A program made the translations under genes and the position numbers. This document shows, one piece after another, positions 1 through 8,822 of a stretch of 64,000 nucleotides of DNA. Source of the stretch: Abiotrophia defectiva ATCC 49176. GTDB lineage: Bacteria > Bacillota > Bacilli > Lactobacillales > Aerococcaceae. The DNA lies in NCBI RefSeq assembly GCF_000160075.2, contig NZ_KI535340.1, forward strand, positions 1,265,396 through 1,329,395. Reading direction: 5' to 3'. Every line of letters begins with the position of its first letter. Position 1 is the stretch's first letter. The notes under the pieces are model-generated. The model saw only the letters and a list, made by a program, of their open reading frames with translations, had not been told where the DNA came from and searched no databases.

Positions 1-3000
1 AGCACTAAGAAGGTACCGAATGTCGGGACCTATGTCATTGAATCAGATGGAACGATTACCTTCACACCAGAGAAACAATACGTTGGGACACCAGATCCTG
101 TAGTTGTAAAACGTGTTGACAAGAATGGGACTGAAGTGACGGCTACTTACACGCCAACCGTAACGAAAGTAACGCCAACTAGCACTGATGCCACATCGAA
201 TGGTGTTCAAGGCCAACCACAAACAGGGACACCAGTCTTCACACCAGGTGATGATGCTGTGCCAATCGACTTGGATAGTCCAATGACTTTCGAAGATGGG
301 CAGCCAACTAAGACGGTGCCAGGTGTCGGGGTCTACACCATCAACCCAGATGGTTCTGTCACCTTTACACCAGACAAACAATATGTTGGGACACCAGCAC
401 CAGTCACTGTTAAACGCGTGGACAAGAACGGTACTGAAGTCACCGCTAAGTACACCCCAACTGTGACCAAGGTAACGCCAACTAGTACTGATGCCACATC
501 GAACGGTGTTCAAGGCCAACCACAAAAGGGCACGCCAACTTTCACCGAAGGTGATCCATTGGTGCCACTTGATGATACCAAGCCAATGACCTTCGAGGAT
601 GGCTCAAGCACTAAGAAGGTGCCAAATGTCGGGACCTATGTCATTGAATCAGATGGTACGATTACTTTTACGCCAGACAAGCAATACGTTGGGACACCAG
701 CCCCTGTAGTCGTAAAACGTGTGGACAAGAATGGAACGGAAGTGACCGCTCAATACACGCCAACTGTGACCAAAGTGACTCCAACAAGCACTGACGCTAC
801 ATCGAACGGCGTTCAAGGCGTTCCACAAACAGGAACCCCAGTCTTCACACCAGGTGACTCAGCCGTGCCAATCGACTTGGATAGCCCAATGACCTTTGAA
901 GATGGGCAGCCAACTAAGACTGTGCCAGGTGTCGGTGTCTACACCATCAACCCAGATGGTTCCATCACTTTCACACCAGACAAGCAATACGTTGGGACAC
1001 CAGCCCCTGTAGTCGTAAAACGTGTGGACAAGAACGGGACTGAAGTGACCGCTCAATACACGCCAACTGTGACCAAAGTGACTCCAACAAGTACCAACGC
1101 AGAGTCAACTGGCGTTCAAGGCCAGCCACAAAAGGGCAAGCCAACATTCACCGAAGGTGATCCGTTGGTGCCGCTGGACGATACTAAACCGATGACTTTC
1201 GAAGACGGTTCAAGCACCAAGAAAGTGCCGAATGTCGGGACCTATGTCATTGAGTCTGATGGATCTATTACCTTCACGCCAGAGAAACAATATGTTGGAA
1301 CACCAGATCCTGTAGTTGTAAAACGTGTAGACAAGAACGGGACCGAAGTAACTGCTAAGTACACGCCAACCGTAACGAAAGTGACGCCAAGAAGTACTGA
1401 CGCTACATCAAACGGCGTTCAAGGTCAGCCACAAAAGGGCACACCAACTTTCACCGAGGGTGATCCATTGGTGCCACTTGATGATACCAAGCCAATGACC
1501 TTCGAGGATGGTTCAAGCACCAAGAAAGTCCCAAATGTCGGGACCTATGTCATTGAATCAGATGGTACGATTACCTATACGCCAGACAAGCAATACGTTG
1601 GGACGCCAGATCCTGTAGTTGTAAAACGCGTAGACAAGAACGGTACGGAAGTCACCGCTAAGTACACGCCAACTGTGACTAAGGTCACACCAACAAGTAC
1701 TGACGCCACATCGAACGGTGTTCAGGGTGTTCCACAAACCGGTACCCCAGTCTTCACGCCAGGTGACTCAGCCGTGCCAATTGATTTGGACAGCCCAATG
1801 ACCTTTGAAGACGGACAGCCAACCAAGGCGGTGCCAGGTGTCGGTGTTTACTCCATCAACCCAGATGGTTCCATCACTTTCACACCAGACAAGCAATATG
1901 TTGGGACGCCAGATCCAGTTGTGGTCAAACGTGTAGACAAGAACGGAACGGAAGTGACGGCTAAGTACACGCCAACTGTGACCAAAGTGACTCCAACAAG
2001 TACCAACGCAGAGTCAACTGGAGTTCAAGGCCAGCCACAAAAGGGTAAGCCAACATTCACCGAGGGTGATCCGTTGGTACCACTTGATGACGCTAAGCCA
2101 ATGACTTTCGAGGATGGCTCAAGCACCAAGAAAGTTCCAAATGTCGGGACCTATGTCATTGAGTCAGATGGCTCCATTACCTTTACTCCAGAGAAACAAT
2201 ATGTTGGAACACCAGACCCAGTTGTAGTCAAACGCGTTGACAAGAATGGAACGGAAGTGACTGCTCAATACACTCCAACTGTGACCAAAGTAACGCCAAC
2301 AAGTACTGATGCCACATCGAACGGTGTTCAGGGTGTTCCACAAACAGGGACCCCAGTCTTCACGCCAGGTGACTCAGCCGTGCCAATTGATTTGGACAGC
2401 CCAATGACCTTTGAAGACGGACAGCCAACTAAGACGTTGCCAGGTGTTGGTGTATACACCATCAACTCAGATGGCTCTGTCACCTTTACCCCAGACAAGC
2501 AATATGTGGGGACACCAGCCCCAGTCACTGTTAAGCGTGTAGACAAGAACGGAACGGAAGTGACGGCTAAGTACACTCCAACTGTGACCAAAGTGACGCC
2601 AACAAGCACTGACGCTACATCAAACGGCGTTCAGGGCATTCCACAAACCGGTACCCCAGTCTTTACACCAGGTGACTCAGCCGTGCCAATCGACTTGGAT
2701 AGCCCAATGACCTTCGAAGACGGTCAACCTACTAAGACTGTACCTGGTGTAGGTGAATACTCCATCAACCCAGATGGCTCTGTCACCTTTACCCCAGACA
2801 AGCAATATGTGGGGACACCGGATCCTGTAGTTGTAAAACGTGTTGACAAGAATGGTACAGAAGTAACTGCTAAGTACACGCCAACTGTGACAAGAGTAAC
2901 ACCAACTAGCACCAACGCGACCTCGGAAGGCCTACAAGGTCAGCCACAAAAGGGCACACCAACTTTCACCGAGGGCGATCCATTAGTGCCGCTTGATGAT

Positions 3001-6000
3001 ACCAAGCCAATGACCTTCGAGGATGGCTCAAGTACTAAGAAAGTGCCAAATGTCGGGACCTATGTCATTGAGTCAGATGGCTCTATTACCTTCACACCAG
3101 AGAAACAATATGTGGGAACACCAGATCCTGTAGTTGTAAAACGTGTGGACAAGAACGGTACTGAAGTGACTGCGAAGTACACGCCAACGGTAACGAAAGT
3201 GACGCCAACCAGCACTGATGCCACATCGAACGGTGTTCAGGGTGTTCCACAAACAGGGACCCCAGTCTTCACGCCAGGTGACTCAGCCGTGCCAATTGAT
3301 TTGGACAGCCCAATGACCTTTGAAGACGGACAGCCAACTAAGACTGTGCCAGGTGTTGGTGTATACACCATCAACTCAGATGGTTCGATTACCTTTACCC
3401 CAGACAAGCAGTATGTGGGGACACCGGCCCCAGTTACTGTTAAGCGTGTTGACAAGAACGGAACGGAAGTAACGGCGAAGTACACCCCAACTGTGACCAA
3501 AGTAACACCAACAAGTACTGACGCTACATCAAACGGCGTTCAGGGCACTCCACAAACAGGGACCCCAGTCTTTACACCTGGCGATCCAGCAGTACCAATC
3601 GACTTGGATAGCCCAATGACCTTCGAAGACGGTCAACCTACTAAGACTGTACCTGGTGTAGGTGAATACTCCATCAACCCAGATGGCTCTGTCACCTTTA
3701 CCCCAGACAAGCAGTATGTCGGGACACCAGCCCCAGTCACTGTTAAGCGTGTTGACAAGAACGGTACTGAAGTGACCGCTCAATACACGCCAACTGTGAC
3801 CAAGGTGACGCCAACAAGTACTGACGCTACATCGAACGGCGTTCAAGGCCAACCACAAAAGGGCACACCAACTTTCACCGAAGGTAATCCATTAGTACCA
3901 CTGGACGATGCTAAGCCAATGACCTTTGAGGATGGCTCAAGCAACAAGACTGTACCAAACGTTGGTGTCTACACCATCAACCCAGATGGTTCCATTACCT
4001 TTACCCCAGACAAGCAGTATGTTGGGACACCAGCCCCAGTCACCCTTAAACGTGTCGATAAGAACGGTACGGAAGTCACCGCAACATACACACCGACGGT
4101 GACGAAGGTAACGCCAACCAGCAGCCCGGCTACTTCAACTGGTCCACAAGGTCTTTCCCAAACTGGCAGCCCAGTCTTTACCCCAGGGGATCCGGCAGTG
4201 CCGATTGATCTGGATAGTCCAATGACCTTCGAAGATGGTCAACCTAAAAAGACAGTTCCAGGTGTAGGGGAATACTTTATCAATCCTGATGGCTCTATCA
4301 CTTTCACGCCGGACAAACAATATGTCGGAACTCCTGCGGCAGTAGTCGTCAAACGTGTCGATAAAAATGGTACGGAAGTGACCGCAACTTATACGCCGAC
4401 GGTGACCAAGGTAACGCCAACTTCTGAGGATGTCAGCTCAACTGGCCTTCAAGGTCAACCACAAACTGGTACGCCAACTTTCACCCCAGGTAACCCTGAG
4501 GTGCCAATGGATGACACGGTGCCAATGACCTTCGAAGATGGTTCAAGTACTAAGTCAGTTCCGGATGTGGGTGTTTACACCATCAACCCAGATGGATCCA
4601 TCACTTTCACACCAGACAAACAATTTGTAGGCAAACCAGATCCTGTAAGAGTCAAACGTGTCGATAAGAACGGCACCCCAGTGACCGCTGACTACCAAGT
4701 AGAAGTGACGCGCGTCACCCCAACCAGCACGCCTGCTACTTCGACCGGTCTACAAGGTCAACCACAAACTGGCAGCCCAGTCTTTAAAGAAGGGGCGCCA
4801 GAAGTTCCAATGGATGACAAGGTGCCAATGACCTTCGAAGATGGTTCAAGTACTAAGAAGGTGCCAAACGTGGGTGAATACACCATCAACCCAGATGGTT
4901 CCATTACTTTCACCCCAGACAAGCAATTTGTCGGGACACCAGATCCGGTAACAGTCAAGCGCGTGGACAAGAATGGTACGCCAGTGACTGCGACTTACAC
5001 GCCAACTGTGACCAAGGTAACGCCAACCAGCACGCCTGCTACTTCGACCGGTCTACAAGGTCAACCACAAACTGGCAGCCCAGTCTTCAAAGAAGGGGCG
5101 CCAGAAGTTCCAATGGATGACACGGTGCCAATGACCTTCGAAGATGGCTCAAGCACTAAGACGGTGCCAAACGTGGGTGAATACACCATCAACCCAGATG
5201 GCTCCATTACTTTCACCCCAGACAAGCAATTTGTCGGGACACCAGATCCGGTAACAGTCAAGCGCGTGGACAAGAATGGTACGCCAGTGACTGCGACTTA
5301 CACGCCAACTGTGACCAAGGTAACGCCAACCAGTACGCCAGCCACTTCAACTGGTCTGCAAGGTTTACCACAAACAGGTACCCCAAGCTTTAAAGAAGGG
5401 GCGCCAGAAGTTCCAATGGATGACAAGGTGCCAATGACCTTCGAAGATGGTTCAAGTACTAAGTCAGTACCAGGCGTAGGGGAATACACCATCAACCCAG
5501 ATGGTTCCATTACTTTCACCCCAGACAAGCAATTTGTCGGGACGCCAGATCAGGTAACAGCCAAGCGAGTGGATAAGAACGGCACCCCAGTGACGGCGAC
5601 TTACACGCCAACTGTGACCAAGGTAACGCCAACTAGCACGCCAGCGACTTCAACGGGAGCACAAGGCTTACCGCAAACAGCTAGCCCAAGCTTCACTCCA
5701 GGTGACCCAGCGGTGCCAATAGACGATACGATCCCAATGACCTTCGAAGACGGATCAAGCATTAAGTCCATTCCAGGAGTGGGTGAGTATGTCATCAACC
5801 CAGATGGCTCCATTACCTTCACGCCAGACAAGCAATTTGTCGGGACACCAGATCCAGTAACGGTTAAACGCGTTGATAAGAACGGCACGCCAGTGACCGC
5901 CACCTACCAAGCGACCGTTCTACCTGTGGCTCCAATTGCCAACGACGATTACTCTTCAGGTGTCGTTAACCAAGCCCAAACGGGTCAAGTTAAGTTTGTA

Positions 6001-6996
6001 CCAGGTTCTGCTAATGTTGACGGCACAGAACAATCCGTTGACTTAGTCCCAGGCAGCCTCAAGTTTGTGGTCAATGGCCAAGCCGTGGCTGACACCACTA
6101 TTCCAGCCCTAGACCAAGATGGCAAGCAAGTAGGGACCTACAGCTTAGCCCAAGACGGAACCGTGACCTTCACACCAAATCCAGGTTACGTGGGTCAACC
6201 AGTGTCAGCTCGTGTTCAAGCTACTGACGTCAACAGTACGACTGCGGAGGCAACTTACTCACCAGTGGTCAACGCTAGCGTAACTAGCGAAGGCATGAAG
6301 GGTCAAAGCCAAAGCAAGCTACCAGACTTCAAGGGCCAAGTGGATCCAAAAGTTCCAGCTTACCTTGAAGGTGGGGTCACTAGCGTGACCGTGCCAGGTC
6401 AAGGGACTTACACCGTCAACCCTGAGACAGGCCAAGTGACCTTCACGCCAGAACCAGACTTTATTGGCCAGGCAAGTCCAATTACGGTCATCCGTCGTGA
6501 TGTCAACGGGAAGGAACTGAAGATTCAGTACATCCCAACAGTATACGGACAAGTGAAGACACAAGATACGACTTCAACCGGCTACCCAGGCGAAAAACAA
6601 ACTGGGACGCCAGTCTTTGAAGGCGATGTGGATCTAACCATCCCAGCTACCTTCGAAAATGGTCAAACTGAATTAACCGTACCAGGGGAAGGGACTTATG
6701 TTCTTAACCCAGATGGTTCTGTGACCTTCACGCCAGAAGCAGGCTTCTTAGGCCAAGCAAGTGGTGTGACCGTAGTTCGGGTTGACCGCAACGGGCGCAA
6801 GGTGACCGCACAATATGTGCCAACCGTTGTGCCAGTGCCAGTCGCTCCAAGTGAGCCAGAGGTGCAAAGACAAGGGCTCTTACCAGCAACTGGTGAAGCC
6901 CCAGACTATAGCTTCTTCTCAGGTGTGGCCTTGACTATCTTAGCAAGTGTCGGCCTAGTTGCAACGCGCAAGCGCCAAGCGACAGATGAAGACTAA
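1..6996 (+). CDS. CshA-type fibril LPXTG surface protein (5' end outside window)
   Basis: This is the C-terminal 2,331 residues of a cell-wall-anchored fibrillar adhesin; the frame is open from base 1, so the N-terminal signal and binding region lie upstream. It holds 19 consecutive repeats of exactly 101 residues, each with the CshA fibril-repeat pattern (VTPTS, MTFEDG, NPDGSVTFTPDKQYVG, VKRVDKNGT). Three more divergent modules follow, then the sorting signal LPATG, a hydrophobic segment and a basic tail ending RKRQATDED. Known CshA repeats build peritrichous fibrils in oral streptococci that mediate adhesion and coaggregation. Two alternating repeat flavours occur (VFTPGD with DLDSP, and TFTEGD with LDDTK), grading into a third (VPMDD) near the wall. 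The gene ends at a strong hairpin terminator. The family call is firm; the ligand is unknown. Confidence 0.93.
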   Translation, partial: STKKVPNVGTYVIESDGTITFTPEKQYVGTPDPVVVKRVDKNGTEVTATYTPTVTKVTPTSTDATSNGVQGQPQTGTPVFTPGDDAVPIDLDSPMTFEDGQPTKTVPGVGVYTINPDGSVTFTPDKQYVGTPAPVTVKRVDKNGTEVTAKYTPTVTKVTPTSTDATSNGVQGQPQKGTPTFTEGDPLVPLDDTKPMTFEDGSSTKKVPNVGTYVIESDGTITFTPDKQYVGTPAPVVVKRVDKNGTEVTAQYTPTVTKVTPTSTDATSNGVQGVPQTGTPVFTPGDSAVPIDLDSPMTFEDGQPTKTVPGVGVYTINPDGSITFTPDKQYVGTPAPVVVKRVDKNGTEVTAQYTPTVTKVTPTSTNAESTGVQGQPQKGKPTFTEGDPLVPLDDTKPMTFEDGSSTKKVPNVGTYVIESDGSITFTPEKQYVGTPDPVVVKRVDKNGTEVTAKYTPTVTKVTPRSTDATSNGVQGQPQKGTPTFTEGDPLVPLDDTKPMTFEDGSSTKKVPNVGTYVIESDGTITYTPDKQYVGTPDPVVVKRVDKNGTEVTAKYTPTVTKVTPTSTDATSNGVQGVPQTGTPVFTPGDSAVPIDLDSPMTFEDGQPTKAVPGVGVYSINPDGSITFTPDKQYVGTPDPVVVKRVDKNGTEVTAKYTPTVTKVTPTSTNAESTGVQGQPQKGKPTFTEGDPLVPLDDAKPMTFEDGSSTKKVPNVGTYVIESDGSITFTPEKQYVGTPDPVVVKRVDKNGTEVTAQYTPTVTKVTPTSTDATSNGVQGVPQTGTPVFTPGDSAVPIDLDSPMTFEDGQPTKTLPGVGVYTINSDGSVTFTPDKQYVGTPAPVTVKRVDKNGTEVTAKYTPTVTKVTPTSTDATSNGVQGIPQTGTPVFTPGDSAVPIDLDSPMTFEDGQPTKTVPGVGEYSINPDGSVTFTPDKQYVGTPDPVVVKRVDKNGTEVTAKYTPTVTRVTPTSTNATSEGLQGQPQKGTPTFTEGDPLVPLDDTKPMTFEDGSSTKKVPNVGTYVIESDGSITFTPEKQYVGTPDPVVVKRVDKNGTEVTAKYTPTVTKVTPTSTDATSNGVQGVPQTGTPVFTPGDSAVPIDLDSPMTFEDGQPTKTVPGVGVYTINSDGSITFTPDKQYVGTPAPVTVKRVDKNGTEVTAKYTPTVTKVTPTSTDATSNGVQGTPQTGTPVFTPGDPAVPIDLDSPMTFEDGQPTKTVPGVGEYSINPDGSVTFTPDKQYVGTPAPVTVKRVDKNGTEVTAQYTPTVTKVTPTSTDATSNGVQGQPQKGTPTFTEGNPLVPLDDAKPMTFEDGSSNKTVPNVGVYTINPDGSITFTPDKQYVGTPAPVTLKRVDKNGTEVTATYTPTVTKVTPTSSPATSTGPQGLSQTGSPVFTPGDPAVPIDLDSPMTFEDGQPKKTVPGVGEYFINPDGSITFTPDKQYVGTPAAVVVKRVDKNGTEVTATYTPTVTKVTPTSEDVSSTGLQGQPQTGTPTFTPGNPEVPMDDTVPMTFEDGSSTKSVPDVGVYTINPDGSITFTPDKQFVGKPDPVRVKRVDKNGTPVTADYQVEVTRVTPTSTPATSTGLQGQPQTGSPVFKEGAPEVPMDDKVPMTFEDGSSTKKVPNVGEYTINPDGSITFTPDKQFVGTPDPVTVKRVDKNGTPVTATYTPTVTKVTPTSTPATSTGLQGQPQTGSPVFKEGAPEVPMDDTVPMTFEDGSSTKTVPNVGEYTINPDGSITFTPDKQFVGTPDPVTVKRVDKNGTPVTATYTPTVTKVTPTSTPATSTGLQGLPQTGTPSFKEGAPEVPMDDKVPMTFEDGSSTKSVPGVGEYTINPDGSITFTPDKQFVGTPDQVTAKRVDKNGTPVTATYTPTVTKVTPTSTPATSTGAQGLPQTASPSFTPGDPAVPIDDTIPMTFEDGSSIKSIPGVGEYVINPDGSITFTPDKQFVGTPDPVTVKRVDKNGTPVTATYQATVLPVAPIANDDYSSGVVNQAQTGQVKFVPGSANVDGTEQSVDLVPGSLKFVVNGQAVADTTIPALDQDGKQVGTYSLAQDGTVTFTPNPGYVGQPVSARVQATDVNSTTAEATYSPVVNASVTSEGMKGQSQSKLPDFKGQVDPKVPAYLEGGVTSVTVPGQGTYTVNPETGQVTFTPEPDFIGQASPITVIRRDVNGKELKIQYIPTVYGQVKTQDTTSTGYPGEKQTGTPVFEGDVDLTIPATFENGQTELTVPGEGTYVLNPDGSVTFTPEAGFLGQASGVTVVRVDRNGRKVTAQYVPTVVPVPVAPSEPEVQRQGLLPATGEAPDYSFFSGVALTILASVGLVATRKRQATDED
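148..5904 (+). repeat. 19 tandem 303-bp coding repeats
   Basis: Nineteen units of exactly 303 bp run from the first Tyr codon at 148 to 5904 with no indels (19 x 303 = 5,757 bp). A partial unit precedes them at the window edge. Upstream units are the most alike; those from about 4,100 onward diverge. The array makes long spurious antisense reading frames. Confidence 0.95.
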
Positions 6997-7015
6997 AATC
7001 TAGTCAGATAAGACC

Positions 7016-7050
7016 AGCCCCAGCTTTCATTCGAGAGCTGGGGCTTCTTA
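7016..7050 (+). terminator. Terminator of the fibril protein gene
   Basis: A perfect 10-bp stem (AGCCCCAGCT at 7016-7025 with AGCTGGGGCT at 7036-7045) is followed by a T-rich tail. Confidence 0.85.
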
Positions 7051-7065
7051 TTTTGAAAATTAGGC

Positions 7066-7093
7066 TTGCATTCTGAGAAAAAAGGTGTATAAT
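7066..7093 (+). promoter_or_regulatory. Promoter of the trp leader and trpB
   Basis: TTGCAT (7066-7071) and a perfect TATAAT (7088-7093) are separated by 16 bp, about 35 bp upstream of the leader-peptide start. Confidence 0.7.
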
Positions 7094-7127
7094 GAGAATC
7101 AAATGAGAGAGAAGGAGGGCATTCGCC

Positions 7128-7172
7128 ATGACATTTACAGCAACTCAAAGTTGGCAAAGCTGGCATAGATAA
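7128..7172 (+). CDS. trpL: trp leader peptide (14 aa, two Trp codons)
   Basis: A short reading frame, ATG at 7128 to TAA at 7170-7172, has a strong ribosome-binding site (AAGGAGG at 7112-7118, 9 bp away). It encodes MTFTATQSWQSWHR, with Trp codons at 7152-7154 and 7161-7163. It begins right after a good promoter and is followed by a set of competing hairpins ending in an intrinsic terminator before trpB. This is the architecture of a leader peptide for ribosome-mediated transcription attenuation, in which stalling at Trp codons reports low charged tRNA-Trp. Expression of the peptide is inferred, not shown. Confidence 0.8.
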   Translation: MTFTATQSWQSWHR

Positions 7173-7296
7173 GTTGTGTGTATGTTCTGGAACATAGATG
7201 CAACTTTTAGCGTAGTCTAAGATGCATCTATGTTGGCGAATTTGTTCCCGATCAGGAGATTAAGAGCCGCATAGTCGCTACTATGTGGCTCTTTTT
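7173..7296 (+). promoter_or_regulatory. trp attenuator: alternative hairpins and terminator
   Basis: Five segments can pair in exclusive ways. Segment 1 (7173-7186, GTTGTGTGTATGTT) pairs with segment 2 (7191-7204, AACATAGATGCAAC). Segment 2 also pairs perfectly over 12 bp with segment 3 (7223-7234, TGCATCTATGTT). Segment 3 and its flank (7228-7237) can pair with segment 4 (7266-7274, GCCGCATAG). Segments 4 and 5 (7263-7274 with 7281-7292) form a 12-bp terminator followed by five T. Inferred logic: a ribosome at the stop codon (7170-7172) covers segment 1, so 2:3 forms and the terminator forms. A ribosome stalled at the Trp codons leaves segment 1 free, so 1:2 forms, segment 3 pairs with 4, and transcription continues into trpB. 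There is no T-box motif here. Confidence 0.75.
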
Positions 7297-7358
7297 GTAT
7301 CTTAGCTAGCTTTGACTTTTGATCAGATAGACAAGCAAAATTAGAGGAGGAACCCCTT

Positions 7359-8570
7359 ATGACACAAGAATTAACACAAACACCAACAGGCTTTTTCGGA
7401 GAATTTGGCGGTAGCTATGTACCACCAGTTGTACAAGAAGCCTTGGACCAATTAGCGGAAGCCTATGACCGCTACAAGGATGATCCAGAATTTCTGGCTG
7501 AATACCACCATTATCTCAAGGACTACTCAGGTCGTGAGACCCCACTCTACTATGCGGAGAGTTTGACCCAACATTTGGGCGGGGCTAAGATTTACCTCAA
7601 GCGTGAAGACCTCAACCACTTGGGGGCCCACAAACTTAACAACGTCATCGGGCAAATCCTATTGGCTAAACGCATGGGTAAGAAGAAGGTCATTGCTGAA
7701 ACGGGGGCTGGCCAACACGGGGTGGCGACTGCTGCTGCGGCGGCCAAGTTCGGCATGTCTTGTGACATCTACATGGGGGCTCTAGACGTGGAACGTCAGC
7801 GTCTCAATGTCTTCCGTATGGAAATGCTGGGGGCCACCGTTCATGCTGTGCAAGAAGGGGAACGAACCCTCAAGGAAGCCGTTGACGCTGCCTTTGGCGC
7901 ATGGATTCAAGGCATTGAGGATACCTTCTATGTCCTAGGTTCTGCTGTGGGCCCTCATCCTTATCCTTCCATGGTCAAGGACTTCCAGAAGGTCATTAGC
8001 CAAGAAGCTCGTCGTCAGATTCTGGAAAAAGAAGGGCGCCTGCCTGACATGGTCATTGCCTGTGTGGGGGGCGGCTCCAATGCCATCGGGGCCTTTGCTG
8101 AATTCTTACCTGATAGCCAGGTAGCCCTAGTGGGGGTTGAAGCAGCTGGCCATGGTCTCCAGACCGACCGTCATGCCGCGACCTTGACCCTGGGGACTGT
8201 CGGGGTTGTGGATGGCATGAAGACCTATGCCCTTTTCAATGAAGATGGCTCAGTCATGCCAGTCTATTCCATCTCGCCAGGGCTGGACTATCCTGGGGTA
8301 GGGCCAGAACATGCCTATCTCAAAGATGCAGGCCGGGCTAAATATGTGCCAGCAACGGATGCCGAAGCTGTTCAGGCCCTCTTACTCTTAACCCGTCTGG
8401 AAGGCATTATTCCAGCTATTGAGAGCTCTCACGCCCTAGCGGAAGTCATTAAACGTGCCCCTCAGATGTCACCTGATCAAATCATTATCGTCAATGTCTC
8501 TGGTCGTGGGGACAAGGACGTGGCAGCCATTGCCGACTACCTGCAAGCTCACCCAGAACTCAAATTATAA
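7359..8570 (+). CDS. trpB: Tryptophan synthase beta chain
   Basis: TrpB condenses indole with L-serine to form L-tryptophan using pyridoxal phosphate, normally in an alpha2beta2 complex with TrpA. The 403-residue protein is full length. It shows the PLP lysine in HLGAHKLNN (Lys92), the catalytic Glu in ETGAGQH (114-120) and the phosphate-binding loop GGGSNA (237-242). The start has an AGAGGAGG ribosome-binding site. No other trp gene adjoins: a fibril gene lies upstream, and a strong terminator plus an opposing operon lie downstream. The gene is therefore monocistronic and could serve indole salvage, or pair with a TrpA encoded elsewhere. Expression is probably controlled by the attenuator just upstream. 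Confidence 0.97.
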   Translation: MTQELTQTPTGFFGEFGGSYVPPVVQEALDQLAEAYDRYKDDPEFLAEYHHYLKDYSGRETPLYYAESLTQHLGGAKIYLKREDLNHLGAHKLNNVIGQILLAKRMGKKKVIAETGAGQHGVATAAAAAKFGMSCDIYMGALDVERQRLNVFRMEMLGATVHAVQEGERTLKEAVDAAFGAWIQGIEDTFYVLGSAVGPHPYPSMVKDFQKVISQEARRQILEKEGRLPDMVIACVGGGSNAIGAFAEFLPDSQVALVGVEAAGHGLQTDRHAATLTLGTVGVVDGMKTYALFNEDGSVMPVYSISPGLDYPGVGPEHAYLKDAGRAKYVPATDAEAVQALLLLTRLEGIIPAIESSHALAEVIKRAPQMSPDQIIIVNVSGRGDKDVAAIADYLQAHPELKL

Positions 8571-8573
8571 GCT

Positions 8574-8612
8574 AAAAGAGACAGACCTTCTAAGAGGTCT
8601 GTCTCTTTTGCT
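8574..8612 (+). terminator. trpB terminator
   Basis: A 15-bp stem (AAAAGAGACAGACCT at 8574-8588 with AGGTCTGTCTCTTTT at 8595-8609) with flanking A and T tracts. It may act in both directions. Confidence 0.85.
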
Positions 8613-8621
8613 CTAGTGCTA

Positions 8622-8810
8622 TTAAGTTAAGAGGAGATGGGCTAGGCCAAGCGCTAAGATTCCAGCTGTCATCAGGGCCAATTTGCCTCCTAAGTGGGCC
8701 AGCCAGATGTGAAGGCTGAGCTTGACAAAGACTAGCAATCCTAAGACTAGTGAGAGGAGGCAGAGGGCTTGGAGCTTGATAGCGCGTGGAATTTGAAGTA
8801 AGCGGCTCAT
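8622..8810 (-). CDS. Small membrane protein of the Bce-type operon
   Basis: This 62-residue protein is almost entirely hydrophobic, with two predicted membrane helices (about residues 14-35 and 40-61). It is not a family I recognise. A clear AGGAGG ribosome-binding site precedes the ATG, and the gene begins 12 bp after the ABC permease stop, so it is translated as the last gene of the antimicrobial-peptide transporter operon. A role as an accessory or stabilising subunit is only a guess from position. Confidence 0.6.
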   Translation of the reverse strand: MSRLLQIPRAIKLQALCLLSLVLGLLVFVKLSLHIWLAHLGGKLALMTAGILALGLAHLLLT

Positions 8811-8822
8811 GGCTAGGACCTC

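Noticed and set aside
43-5903. Many long antisense open frames across the fibril gene
   Set aside because: They recur with the 303-bp period, lack ribosome-binding sites and are by-products of the repeat.
7173-7296. T-box control of trpB
   Set aside because: There is no TGGN bulge motif or stem I; the Trp-rich leader peptide and alternative hairpins explain the region better.
7314-7358. Second promoter directly before trpB, bypassing the attenuator
   Set aside because: No -35/-10 pair with acceptable spacing is visible between the terminator and the start codon.
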